Below, in pieces: positions 9,911 through 17,537 of a stretch of 46,264 nt of DNA. The first letter of the stretch is position 1, and each line of letters starts with the position of its first letter. The stretch lies in NCBI GenBank assembly GCA_030748495.1, contig JASMLX010000044.1, positions 1 to 46,264 of the forward strand, read 5' to 3'. Origin of the DNA: Candidatus Poribacteria bacterium (lineage in GTDB: Bacteria > Poribacteria > WGA-4E > UBA9662). Below the pieces are notes generated by a model. It was not told the DNA's origin, searched no databases, and was given only the letters and a program-made list of their open reading frames with translations. The position numbers and the translations under genes are program-made.

Positions 9911-9963
9911 AAGTGTGAAGTTAGAGGTAAGAAACCTCCTTTCGTCTTTTACACTTCACACTT
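9911..9963 (+). promoter_or_regulatory. Nested inverted repeats in the leader of the ECF sigma gene
   Basis: An 11-bp perfect inverted repeat (AAGTGTGAAGT at 9911-9921, ACTTCACACTT at 9953-9963) encloses a second stem, GAGGT at 9924-9928 with ACCTC at 9934-9938. It ends about 10 bp before the ribosome site AAGGAAA of the sigma gene. The position suggests either an RNA structure that controls translation of the sigma factor or a DNA operator; there is no T-run, so it is not a simple terminator. Confidence 0.5.
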
Positions 9964-9984
9964 TAACTATTAAGGAAACCGCTG

Positions 9985-10608
9985 ATGCCTCGTAACTCAA
10001 TTGAGAATGAGTTTTGTTTAGACGATCGGTTGATGTTGCAGTGCCAAAAAGGAGAGGCCGAAGCTTTTAACCAGATCGTGCAGCGACACCGAACTGCCTT
10101 AGTTACCTTCATTGCCCGCTTGTTGGGGGATCGCGAGACGGCAGAAGATCTGGCTCAGGAATCCCTGCTCCGAATGTACCGCGCTGCCAATCGGTACAAG
10201 GCCGAAGGATCGACCAAATTTACCACCTGGATGTATCATATTGCGTCCAACCTTTGTAAAAATGAGTTACGCAATCGAAATCGTCGCCAACGTCATTTTA
10301 TGGTACAGACGGATGATCAATTGCGATTGGACCAGGATCTAATCGCTACTGCACCTGCCGACCCTGCACTACAACCTGACCAGCAACTGGTCAAAAAAGA
10401 GCAGCAGAGCGCCGTCCAAAATGCGATCTCGTTACTCCCTGAAACCTACCGCTTACCGCTGGTTTTAAGAGATATTCAAGGGTTGAGCTATAACCAGGTT
10501 TCGGCTACGCTAAAACTGCCGCTCGGCACCGTCAAGTCGCGGATCAATCGAGCCCGATTAATGCTAAAAGATCTATTAAAACCGGTTGTTTCCCCCACCG
10601 AACGATGA
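9985..10608 (+). CDS. ECF-family RNA polymerase sigma factor
   Basis: This 207-residue protein directs RNA polymerase to a regulon of promoters. Residues 22-90 are sigma region 2, with DRETAEDLAQESLLRMYR (core binding) and FTTWMYHIASNLCKNELRNR (-10 recognition). Residues 138-195 are region 4, with the helix-turn-helix GLSYNQVSATLKLPLGTVKSR that reads the -35 element. The absence of regions 1 and 3 marks it as ECF (group 4). The ATG has AAGGAAACC upstream. The stop overlaps the next start (ATGA at 10605-10608), so it is translationally coupled to its anti-sigma factor, as in RpoE/RseA-type and SigW/RsiW-type pairs. It is probably held inactive by that partner until an envelope signal arrives. 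Confidence 0.95.
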   Translation: MPRNSIENEFCLDDRLMLQCQKGEAEAFNQIVQRHRTALVTFIARLLGDRETAEDLAQESLLRMYRAANRYKAEGSTKFTTWMYHIASNLCKNELRNRNRRQRHFMVQTDDQLRLDQDLIATAPADPALQPDQQLVKKEQQSAVQNAISLLPETYRLPLVLRDIQGLSYNQVSATLKLPLGTVKSRINRARLMLKDLLKPVVSPTER

Positions 10609-11168
10609 GCTGCACTACTATCGAAGACAATTTCTCTGATTACCTCGAAGATAGTTTGCCGGCTAAACTGCGACAAAGCGTGGCTGATCATCTTAGATCT
10701 TGCCCAAACTGCCAGCGGGAATTTGACCTGTTTCAACAGTCCGTATCGGCTCTCCAGCAACTACCGGAGATCGAACCATCGGCCTTTTTTGACACCGATT
10801 TGCAGATCCAATTGGCATTGACAGAAATGATGCCACCTCCCGAAAGGGTCCCGATCCTCGACCAAGTTGGAGGCAAGTTCTGGCAATTGATAGGATCATG
10901 GCGATGGGTGGTTAGTACTGTGTTAGCCTTTGTCGTGATCGCTGTCTATTTGATGGCTACCCGTATTGATGTGGTTCTAGTTTCGTCTTCAGAGAAGCAA
11001 TCCAATCCTCAGGTACAGTCAATCGAGAAAAGGGATCTGGTTGATGAGGATAGCGATAGTTTCCCTTTTTCCTCGGACTCAATGTTTGACCCGGCCGTGG
11101 AGATCCAACAAAACTATGTCTTCCCGACGGTAACCTATTCAGCTCTCAGTACCGGTGGTAGACTCTAA
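10605..11168 (+). CDS. Membrane anti-sigma factor with zinc-finger (zf-HC2) domain
   Basis: This 187-residue protein has an N-terminal zinc-binding anti-sigma domain with the H-x3-C-x2-C signature (His29, Cys33, Cys36 in ADHLRSCPNC), followed by a linker and one transmembrane helix at about residues 101-119 (WVVSTVLAFVVIAVYLMA). The remaining 65 residues would lie in the periplasm and are rich in Ser, Asp and Gln. It overlaps the sigma gene by 4 bp. By family, the cytoplasmic domain sequesters the sigma factor; release usually needs cleavage or a conformational change driven from outside. The neighbouring HtrA-like protein occupies the place of a site-1 protease but lacks catalytic residues (see that entry). 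Confidence 0.9.
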   Translation: MSCTTIEDNFSDYLEDSLPAKLRQSVADHLRSCPNCQREFDLFQQSVSALQQLPEIEPSAFFDTDLQIQLALTEMMPPPERVPILDQVGGKFWQLIGSWRWVVSTVLAFVVIAVYLMATRIDVVLVSSSEKQSNPQVQSIEKRDLVDEDSDSFPFSSDSMFDPAVEIQQNYVFPTVTYSALSTGGRL

Positions 11169-11171
11169 ACG

Positions 11172-12293
11172 ATGCAGGTCTGGTATCATTACAGTTTCAT
11201 TTTATTGGTTTGGATTTTTCTTTTCTCCCAACCACTTAGCGCAGAAACATTCCGACTGCGGGCACCAACACTCCAGCAACTGGAACAAGAATCCCAGCAG
11301 ATTATCGAGTTAGTGCGCCCTTTAGTGGTCAAAGTGGTTGCATCGCGCTCCCTCTTAGCAGACCGGCTCAGTCCATTAGACCGATCAAACGCGACTAATG
11401 CGACTAATGCGACTAATGTGGCTATCGATCAGCTTACTGAGATCAAGATCTTAGAAAACATCGGATCTGGTATTGTTTTGGATACGGTGGCTGGACATAT
11501 TGTAACCACTGATGAGGTTATCCAGTATAGTGAAAAAATTGAAGTCATCACCGATACTGGACGACGTCAGCCCGCGCAGTTAGTGGCTGTAGATCCGATG
11601 ACGGGGATTGCCGTCATCTCAACTACGCTTGAAACAGACCAAACCATTGCGGGTAACATCGGATCAGGAGGCACCGACATTCAGGCTGGCGCCTGGCTCT
11701 TCATGGTTGGTGTTTCCTACGGTACAAGCCCCGTTTTCGCTTTCGGGATAGCTAGTGGCCTGGAGAGTCTACCCCGTCTGCCCACCTATGATGGCATTAA
11801 AATCAACGCGGCTATCAGTCCCGGCAACATCGGTGGGGCGGTAGTTAATACCGAAGGCCAAATTGTGGGGATGATCCGTGCAACCCTGGGACCTCGACAA
11901 ATAACGGGGACCTCAATGTTTAGATCTAATCACCTTACCTTCGCGTTCCCAATGGTGACAGTCTCTGAGATTGCCAATCAGTTGATCTCGCAGGGACGGG
12001 TCTTACGTGGTTGGTTGGGTATCAAACTGGATCAGCGCCCCCAAGGGATCACGGTCACCCAGGTGCTTACCGATAGCCCCGCCGATCAGGCGGGACTTTT
12101 ACCTGACGACGTGATTTTGCGCTTCAATCGAGATTCTGTTTCAACCTTTTCCGAGATTCAAAAGCGGGTGCGAGGCACACCGCCTGGAACTACTGTTCGG
12201 CTAACCGTTAATCGAGCGGGACAGATCTTGAGCCGATCCGTCACTCTAGGCGAATATCAATCCGGCCATCTGACCGGGGAGTATCAGGACTAA
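11172..12293 (+). CDS. HtrA/DegS-like PDZ pseudoprotease (all three triad residues lost)
   Basis: This 373-residue protein has a signal peptide (residues 1-24), a trypsin-like domain (about 45-265) and one PDZ domain (279-358, starting RGWLGIKL), the DegS/DegP layout. The fold is clear from IGSGIVLD, QLVAVDPMTGIAVIS and AAISPGNIGGAVVN. Aligned with DegS by eye, the catalytic His is Glu115 (TTDEVI), the Asp is Gly145 (DPMTGIAV) and the Ser is Ile220 (SPGNIGGA). I checked these codons (GAG, GGG, ATC) at 11514, 11604 and 11829. It therefore should not cleave peptides. Its start is 3 nt after the anti-sigma stop, so it belongs to the same operon. A role as a PDZ ligand-binding sensor or shield for the anti-sigma factor is inference. 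A short ATNATNATN repeat at residues 74-82 comes from three 9-bp DNA repeats. Confidence 0.9.
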   Translation: MQVWYHYSFILLVWIFLFSQPLSAETFRLRAPTLQQLEQESQQIIELVRPLVVKVVASRSLLADRLSPLDRSNATNATNATNVAIDQLTEIKILENIGSGIVLDTVAGHIVTTDEVIQYSEKIEVITDTGRRQPAQLVAVDPMTGIAVISTTLETDQTIAGNIGSGGTDIQAGAWLFMVGVSYGTSPVFAFGIASGLESLPRLPTYDGIKINAAISPGNIGGAVVNTEGQIVGMIRATLGPRQITGTSMFRSNHLTFAFPMVTVSEIANQLISQGRVLRGWLGIKLDQRPQGITVTQVLTDSPADQAGLLPDDVILRFNRDSVSTFSEIQKRVRGTPPGTTVRLTVNRAGQILSRSVTLGEYQSGHLTGEYQD

Positions 12294-12373
12294 AACATTA
12301 TGTGATCTTGTCAGGAGCGACCACTCCGTCAACCCAGGATCTATGAGACTATTGAACAATTCAGGAGAACAAA

Positions 12374-13078
12374 ATGAAAAGACCTATTTGGATGTTGTTT
12401 TTGATCTTACCGGTATTGATCAGTCACTCACAAGTCGATCTGCACCAGTTAAAGCAGGGGCAGGTTGGCTTTGGGTTGAGTGGACAGACCGGTCTAGTCC
12501 GGTTAGCCGAAACAATCCGGGTCACCCCCGTATTGTCTTATGGTGTCTTTGACGCGGTTGAGTTTCATCTGACAGGTGGTACAAATTTAGTATCGGATGA
12601 CGAAGAGCTCCTAAGCGATTCTCGTTTGGAAGGTCACTCGGCTAAGATCGAATACCCCTTCATCATCGGCAGTGGTTTGAGTACGGTTTATCCGATTGAG
12701 AGCTTAGAGGTAGATCTGATTAGCCGTGCTTATGGTGACTTGCAACTTAGCCGGGCGACGGAAACTGGCCAAGTCCTGGTCGATAAGTTAGTCGTAAAAG
12801 TTAATCTACAGATTGGTGTCAGCAAACAGATACGATTTTCAGAATCACTAAAGGTTGTCCCTTACGCTTGTTGGAACCTAATCCTAATTGGGAAACGGAT
12901 TGAGATCCTTGGCGAGCGCAAGGAGTCTGGAGGCGAATCGTCTTCGAGCCATTTTGGTTGCGATTTTCAAACACCAAACGTTAGTTTTACTGTCGATCTA
13001 GATCTGTCGCCAGCTAGGCGGTTGACCTTAATGGCCTCTTATTATCCAACCGTACGAGTTTTGAAAAATGTCTTTTAG
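12374..13078 (+). CDS. Probable outer-membrane beta-barrel protein
   Basis: This 234-residue protein starts at an ATG with AGGAGA 7 nt upstream. It has a signal peptide (residues 1-20, ending ISHSQ) and then alternating hydrophobic/polar segments typical of transmembrane beta strands (VGFGLSGQTGLVRL, VEFHLTGGTNLV, LTLMASYYPTVRVL). It ends in phenylalanine, the residue typical of outer-membrane barrels recognised by the BAM machinery. I do not recognise a named family. It is 80 bp after the HtrA-like gene in the same orientation and is probably the last gene of the sigma-factor operon. It could be the barrel whose folding state is monitored or a product of the response. Confidence 0.6.
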   Translation: MKRPIWMLFLILPVLISHSQVDLHQLKQGQVGFGLSGQTGLVRLAETIRVTPVLSYGVFDAVEFHLTGGTNLVSDDEELLSDSRLEGHSAKIEYPFIIGSGLSTVYPIESLEVDLISRAYGDLQLSRATETGQVLVDKLVVKVNLQIGVSKQIRFSESLKVVPYACWNLILIGKRIEILGERKESGGESSSSHFGCDFQTPNVSFTVDLDLSPARRLTLMASYYPTVRVLKNVF

Positions 13079-13243
13079 CGCTCTGTTGACAAGCCAAAGT
13101 ATAGGTATCGATCTCCAAGCCAAAAGGCCTCATCGATTTAAGACGTGTACCACTTTGTCTCTGTTTGGTCACCAACCGTCACCGCCACGATATAGCAAGC
13201 CGGTGAATACAATTTCTCCTCGACGATCACGCCCATCCCAACT

Positions 13244-13296
13244 CAGTGCCTGTTTGTCCTCGCCCAGTGCCTGTTTGTCCTCGCCCAGTGTCTGTT
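13244..13296. repeat. Tandem 21-bp repeat, two and a half copies
   Basis: Two perfect 21-bp units beginning CAGTGCCTGTTTG occupy 13244-13264 and 13265-13285, followed by a half unit with one mismatch to 13296. They lie at the end of the decayed surface-protein gene, outside any credible reading frame. Confidence 0.8.
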
Positions 13297-13297
13297 A

Positions 13298-14471
13298 ATG
13301 AGCAATTAGATTGACCAAATTTCCAGCGATATTATAGACCTTAACTGTTGTATTGGCGGGTCTATCTATCTCAAGCGAGATAGTCGTCGTTTGACTGAAA
13401 GTGGAGCCCAGTGGTGAAAAGGCTCTCGGTTGACAGGTTAGGGAATTTTTCAGCAAATTAGCCGAGTCATTGGGGTTTAATTGCATCAATCTCACCCAGT
13501 GTGTACTAGACTAACTGTAGAACGCCAGTTGAAATAGTCTTTGTATTTGGGGCAAGAGTGCCATCGATTGCCCTCCAGGGGCTGTCCAAGCGATGGAAGA
13601 TCAGGGGTTGTTTACCTGCTGAGAGTTATGAAAGGTCATAGGAGATGGTTAAGGTGGCCGGTTTGATACTATGAGTGTGGTGGGAGCAAAGTCATAGACT
13701 GGACTGATTCTGCGCACCGGTAGTTCAATATTAACCTCAGTTAAAGCGTTAACGACCGCAATTTCGTCTTGGGCCAAGGTGCGGGGTGGAAAGTAGAGGT
13801 GGGCTTGTTGGTCGTCAAGTCTAATGGTACCACCACGCTGAGTTTCAATGGTAGTAGGTACTTCCACCTGAATTATATCAGTAGCCGTATTTCCGGCCTT
13901 CATCCGTTGCCGTCAAACGTAACCAAACCCATTCCTCTTTAACTGGCACCACCTAGTCTTCGTTAATTTTAACTATTCCTGGCCTAGTTTCATCTTTAGG
14001 CGGGTATAAACCTGTTTCCATGTGGACCTGTTCCCAATCGCTGGTTGTGCTGTCATTGGCCATTGAGTAGTCAAAACAATAGCTATCCAAATGACGGTCG
14101 TCAAGCAAAGCTGAAATGGTGAAAGTTTTCAGTACCTGCGCTTTATCTCTTGGTGCCTGTATTTTCACAGCCGGGAGTGTATTATCCAGCGTAAGACGAA
14201 TTTGATCTGTTTTTTGGTGACCCAACTTATTCTGGGCCAACAGACGAATCAGGTATTGGGTTTCGGGTAAATCCTGAGCTTTCCACAATCCCAGTGCTCG
14301 GTCCTGTTCGACTTCAACCCCGGCTTCATTAATTAGCTGAAATACCGGTGGGTCCGTGATTGGTGAGAACTCAACCCGAAACTCATCCAAGTCTTTATCG
14401 CTGACCGCCCCCCGAATCAGGATTTTTTGCCGGTGGCTGCCAACTATTTGCCCTTCGGTAGGATTGCTCCA
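13298..14471 (-). pseudogene. Decayed multidomain surface protein with FlgD-type C-terminal domain
   Basis: Several minus-strand frames together give one ancestral protein. From the upstream end: WSNPTEGQIVGSHRQ and EFRVEFSPITDPPVFQL (about 14471-13953) resemble Ig-like surface modules; then IETQRGGTIRLDDQQAHLYF (about 13903-13649); then IKPATLTISYDLS, an in-frame TAA, and LIFHRLDSPWRAIDGTLAPN (about 13660-13510); then FSQTTTISLEIDRPANTTVK with VYNIAGNLV (13390-13298), which is the FlgD-like or sorting-type C-terminal Ig domain. At least two stops and two or more frame changes separate them. The order is colinear with intact proteins of this class, so it is a decayed gene and not chance ORFs. 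A separate short frame on the same strand at 14585-14750 (with GCPFVFIEWIGGDFQTIEQR) may be the tail of another lost gene. Confidence 0.75.
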
Positions 14472-15140
14472 TCACAAAGCTGACGATCTAGCTCAGATTA
14501 AAATGGTAAAATAGTAAAAATAGAAAAATTGTGTTTACCGTTGGGCAAACCAAGAGTAACCGAACTTTTGCGGGTCGGTGACGATCAGTTCTCTTCATCC
14601 GTTTTAGGATCCGGCGCCTTATACTGGTACAGCATTCGTTGTTCTATAGTTTGAAAATCGCCACCAATCCACTCGATGAAAACAAATGGGCAACCTGTCT
14701 GATATAAGAATTTACTTCTGCTGGATTCGTATAAGTAAGAGCAACACCTCTATAGGTTGCAGCAAACATATATATCTTTGAGAGTAACAAGACTCAGAGA
14801 TACTTTGTTTTCAGCGACCAAACCTAAAATAGAGAAACGATAAATTGATAGATCGACATCTGAGTCTGGCCGAAAGACATTACTTTGAAGTTCAATTAAA
14901 GAGATCTTTGATTAATTCCATCTTACAAAATTGAAATTAATAAATCAAAAATAGCCATTTATTAATATAATCCATTATAATTACTGAAAATTCGTCTCAT
15001 GATGTTATAGAAATGGCGAGAAAAGTATAAATGAGAGGATGCTAAACGGCATTTAAACCAAAGCAAAAAATCTTACCTTTGCTGATTTTGAGAAGTCACT
15101 CCGAACTAAGAAAAACTGAAGCCAGGAGACTTCGAAGAAG
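14472..15140. other. AT-rich decayed region
   Basis: Apart from a minus-strand coding-like fragment at 14585-14750, I see nothing recognisable. From about 14750 to 15140 the sequence is clearly richer in A and T than its surroundings, with short poly-A runs, and has no long frame. Confidence 0.5.
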
Positions 15141-15347
15141 ATGAAAGAGGCTATTGAGTCTGGGGATAAAGGGGCTCACGGTATGCCCAACCGATCATTC
15201 TTAGCCATTAACGATTTTAAAGATAGTTACATGAGAAAGAGTGAGATAAAGGCCAAATTGACAGAATTGGAGATAGACCGGAAGCAGGAAATATCCCAGG
15301 CCAAGTCTATAGTCGAACAATATTTTGGATGTAAGTCATCTTCATGA
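15141..15347 (+). CDS. Small hypothetical protein (68 aa), doubtful
   Basis: A 68-codon frame with AGGAGA about 13 nt upstream of the ATG, a little far for an ideal site. The product is charged, mostly helical in appearance (KSEIKAKLTELEIDRKQEIS) and has no recognisable domain, signal or membrane segment. It sits in an AT-rich region surrounded by decayed genes, so it could be chance or a remnant. Confidence 0.2.
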   Translation: MKEAIESGDKGAHGMPNRSFLAINDFKDSYMRKSEIKAKLTELEIDRKQEISQAKSIVEQYFGCKSSS

Positions 15348-15897
15348 TAACGGCCAGCCAGATTCACAACGAGAGCCAAAAATAATATAGATCTCTGGTT
15401 CAGACAGGTGGCATTCAATGGACAAAGAGGATTTAACATTTAATACAACAGAAGGCAACGACATAGATAGGTCCAGATAATAAAAAAGGGCGATATAGAG
15501 TAGGATTGGGCCAAAAAGCAGGTGAGGTTGTAAGAAGTTAGTCTTGGCTTCAAGAGAAATTTAGAATTTGGGATAAACTTTAAAAAATATAACCCAAGTT
15601 GCAACTTATAAACGGCTAAATGTAAAAACAGAATAAGATCAAAGTTGCGACCTAATCTAGAGCTTCAGATTACCAAGCTATAAGGAATAGCTGGTTACAG
15701 ACAAGCTGATCACATCAAAGTAATTAGGATGATCGGCCTTTGCTGGTACTGGTTAGTGAGTTGGCCAACTGTGCGGAGTCCTCGCTGAAATCGCTTCGAA
15801 CTGATAAAATTAATTGCACCTTTACAATAAGCTGGTTGTGAGTATGAATTTACACCAAATTTTTTATCCGGACGCCTGAGCATACTATACCCATCCA
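15348..15897. other. Intergenic stretch, no gene seen
   Basis: No credible gene is visible. A perfect 12-bp palindrome, AAGTTGCAACTT, lies at 15596-15607. The TSUP permease gene starts at the end of this stretch without an obvious ribosome site. Confidence 0.4.
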
Positions 15898-16632
15898 ATG
15901 ATCAAGTTAATTCTCCTTAACCTCTCAGCCTTATTGGTTGGGCTGACCAAAGCCGGCTTCGGTGGTGGAAGTGGTCTCGTGGTTGGACCGATCTTACTTC
16001 AGGTTTTCCCGGCTAAAGAGACAATTGGGATGATGTTACCACTGCTATTTTCCTGTGACATCGCTTCACTCTTCTTCTACTGGCGTAAATGGGATACACG
16101 CAACTTGATCGTCTTATTCCCGGGGGCAGTGGTTGGAATCGGCATCGGCTACTTTTTGCTGGATTCTGTTTCCGACGAGCATCTGAAAATTAGTATTGGT
16201 ATGGTCGCCATCGGGTTCGCCTTTTTTCAGATCTATCGTAACCTGTTTGGCCAATCTGAGAGTCACTTTCAACCAAGAAGATGGCATGGATCAGTTGCCG
16301 GTTTTATCACAGGTTTTGTCTCTACCTTGGCCCATATCGGTGGTACTGTCACCACTATGTATCTGTTGCCCCAACGACTGGCCAATCAAACATTTGTGGC
16401 CACGACAACCGCATTTTATTTTCTGGTCAACCTCTGTAAAATCCCTGTCTATTTTAAGCTTCAAGTTTTAGATGTATCGGTTCTCAGACGCTTATTACCT
16501 CTATTCCCTGTTCTTCTCTTGGGTACAGGGCTTGGAGTCTACCTGAATCGACGTGTCTCCAGTTCCGCCTTTTCGACCGTTATTTTGTCGATCGTAGTAC
16601 TGACAGGTTTAAAGCTCCTGTTCTGGCATTAG
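15898..16632 (+). CDS. TauE/SafE (TSUP) family permease
   Basis: This 244-residue integral membrane protein begins with the family-typical SALLVGLTKAGFGGGSGLVV and continues with about seven or eight hydrophobic segments. A second glycine-rich repeat, GFVSTLAHIGGTVTTMY, marks the second half of the internal duplication known in this family. TSUP permeases export or import sulfite, sulfoacetate, taurine-derived anions and other organosulfur or carboxylate anions through the inner membrane; the substrate here cannot be told. There is no strong ribosome site, but the start fits the family N terminus. A small hairpin (TCTGGC-ATTA-GCCAGA, 16622-16637) overlaps the stop. A sulfur-linked role would suit the sulfatase in the window, but they are 23 kb apart. 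Confidence 0.85.
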   Translation: MIKLILLNLSALLVGLTKAGFGGGSGLVVGPILLQVFPAKETIGMMLPLLFSCDIASLFFYWRKWDTRNLIVLFPGAVVGIGIGYFLLDSVSDEHLKISIGMVAIGFAFFQIYRNLFGQSESHFQPRRWHGSVAGFITGFVSTLAHIGGTVTTMYLLPQRLANQTFVATTTAFYFLVNLCKIPVYFKLQVLDVSVLRRLLPLFPVLLLGTGLGVYLNRRVSSSAFSTVILSIVVLTGLKLLFWH

Positions 16633-16643
16633 CCAGACTAGCC

Positions 16644-16671
16644 TTGATTTTTCAATCCATGCTAGTATAAT
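16644..16671 (+). promoter_or_regulatory. Possible sigma-70-type promoter before a decayed gene
   Basis: TTGATT at 16644-16649 and a perfect TATAAT at 16666-16671 are separated by 16 bp. It points at the decayed Gfo/Idh/MocA gene that begins shortly after and may be its surviving promoter. Confidence 0.35.
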
Positions 16672-16689
16672 TTAATGGTTTGCTGTTAG

Positions 16690-17429
16690 AAAGGCTCACT
16701 TAGGCAAAGTATTTTAGTCAGTTTAGGCAGACGAGCCAGAAACTGGATTGACATCAGCCAACGGAATCAGGGCGTGAAACTGGTCGGTTATGTGGAGCCG
16801 TTGGCTGAACGCAGAGAGCAGATGAAAGACTAATATTGATTACCATCTGCACAAGTTTTAAATCTCTTGCTACTGCCTTCGTTATAGAGGTGGATTTTGC
16901 TTTTAGACGTAAAACTCCACCTAAATCCCACGAAACTGTCGCTATGGAAGCATTTAGAGCAGGTTTTACTGATCGGTGAGAAGCCGCCGAGTGACAGTTT
17001 TAAAGCCTAAATGGGTCAGATCTAGATGAAGGTATTATCGGCGGGTTCTTTCAAGTTAGTATTGGTTTCAACCGAGCTTGGATCGCACACCTAGCATCCA
17101 TTGTGCAACTATGCCTCACCTGCTTGATTACGGATATCCGAACGTGGTTGTCACGTACCACGCCTTGGGTAGTTCAGGGAGTGAACAGTCGTCGTGGAAT
17201 GGGGATTGGCGGATTGAAGGAACTGGGACATGATAATCTGGCTTTAAGCAGCTAGGACGCGATCCCGGCTGAATTTGTTTCGGTGCTACAAGAAGTTCTC
17301 GAGTCGGAGTGTAGCGCTAAAGGTAACCTAAAACCGTTAGCCATTGTCTTTGCTGGCATCCAGAGGACAAAAGAGAAAAGAACTGTTGACATTACCGAAC
17401 TTCGAGAGAACCAGAGAGTTGAAGTATGA
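16690..17429 (+). pseudogene. Decayed Gfo/Idh/MocA-family oxidoreductase
   Basis: Pieces of a Gfo/Idh/MocA dehydrogenase can be read in changing plus frames. Near 16722-16833 there is GRRARNWIDISQRNQGVKL followed by VGYVEPLAERREQMKD, the N-terminal strand-helix-strand of the NAD-binding fold. Near 17176-17220 there is SSGSEQSSWNGDWRIEGTG, a family-typical segment of the C-terminal domain. Near 17332-17429 there is LAIVFAGIQRTKEKRTVDI ending at TGA, the usual last helix. Many stops and frame changes lie between and the total length (about 740 bp) is shorter than an intact gene (about 1.1 kb). It stands directly before the enolase-superfamily gene, so the two may once have formed one sugar or sugar-acid unit. 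Confidence 0.75.
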
Positions 17430-17537
17430 ATGAAGGTTCCGGTTAATTATACCGGCGTAGCATGGCTGATAGCGAAGGCTGGATATAAAAAGTACTTGCC
17501 TTATCATCAATAGTGAATTAATCAGGGAGGATCTTTT

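Noticed and set aside
13068..13298. 76-codon plus frame with a short repeated ACLSSPS motif
   Set aside because: The repeat comes from the 21-bp tandem duplication; the frame overlaps the end of the barrel gene and lies over a decayed gene on the other strand.
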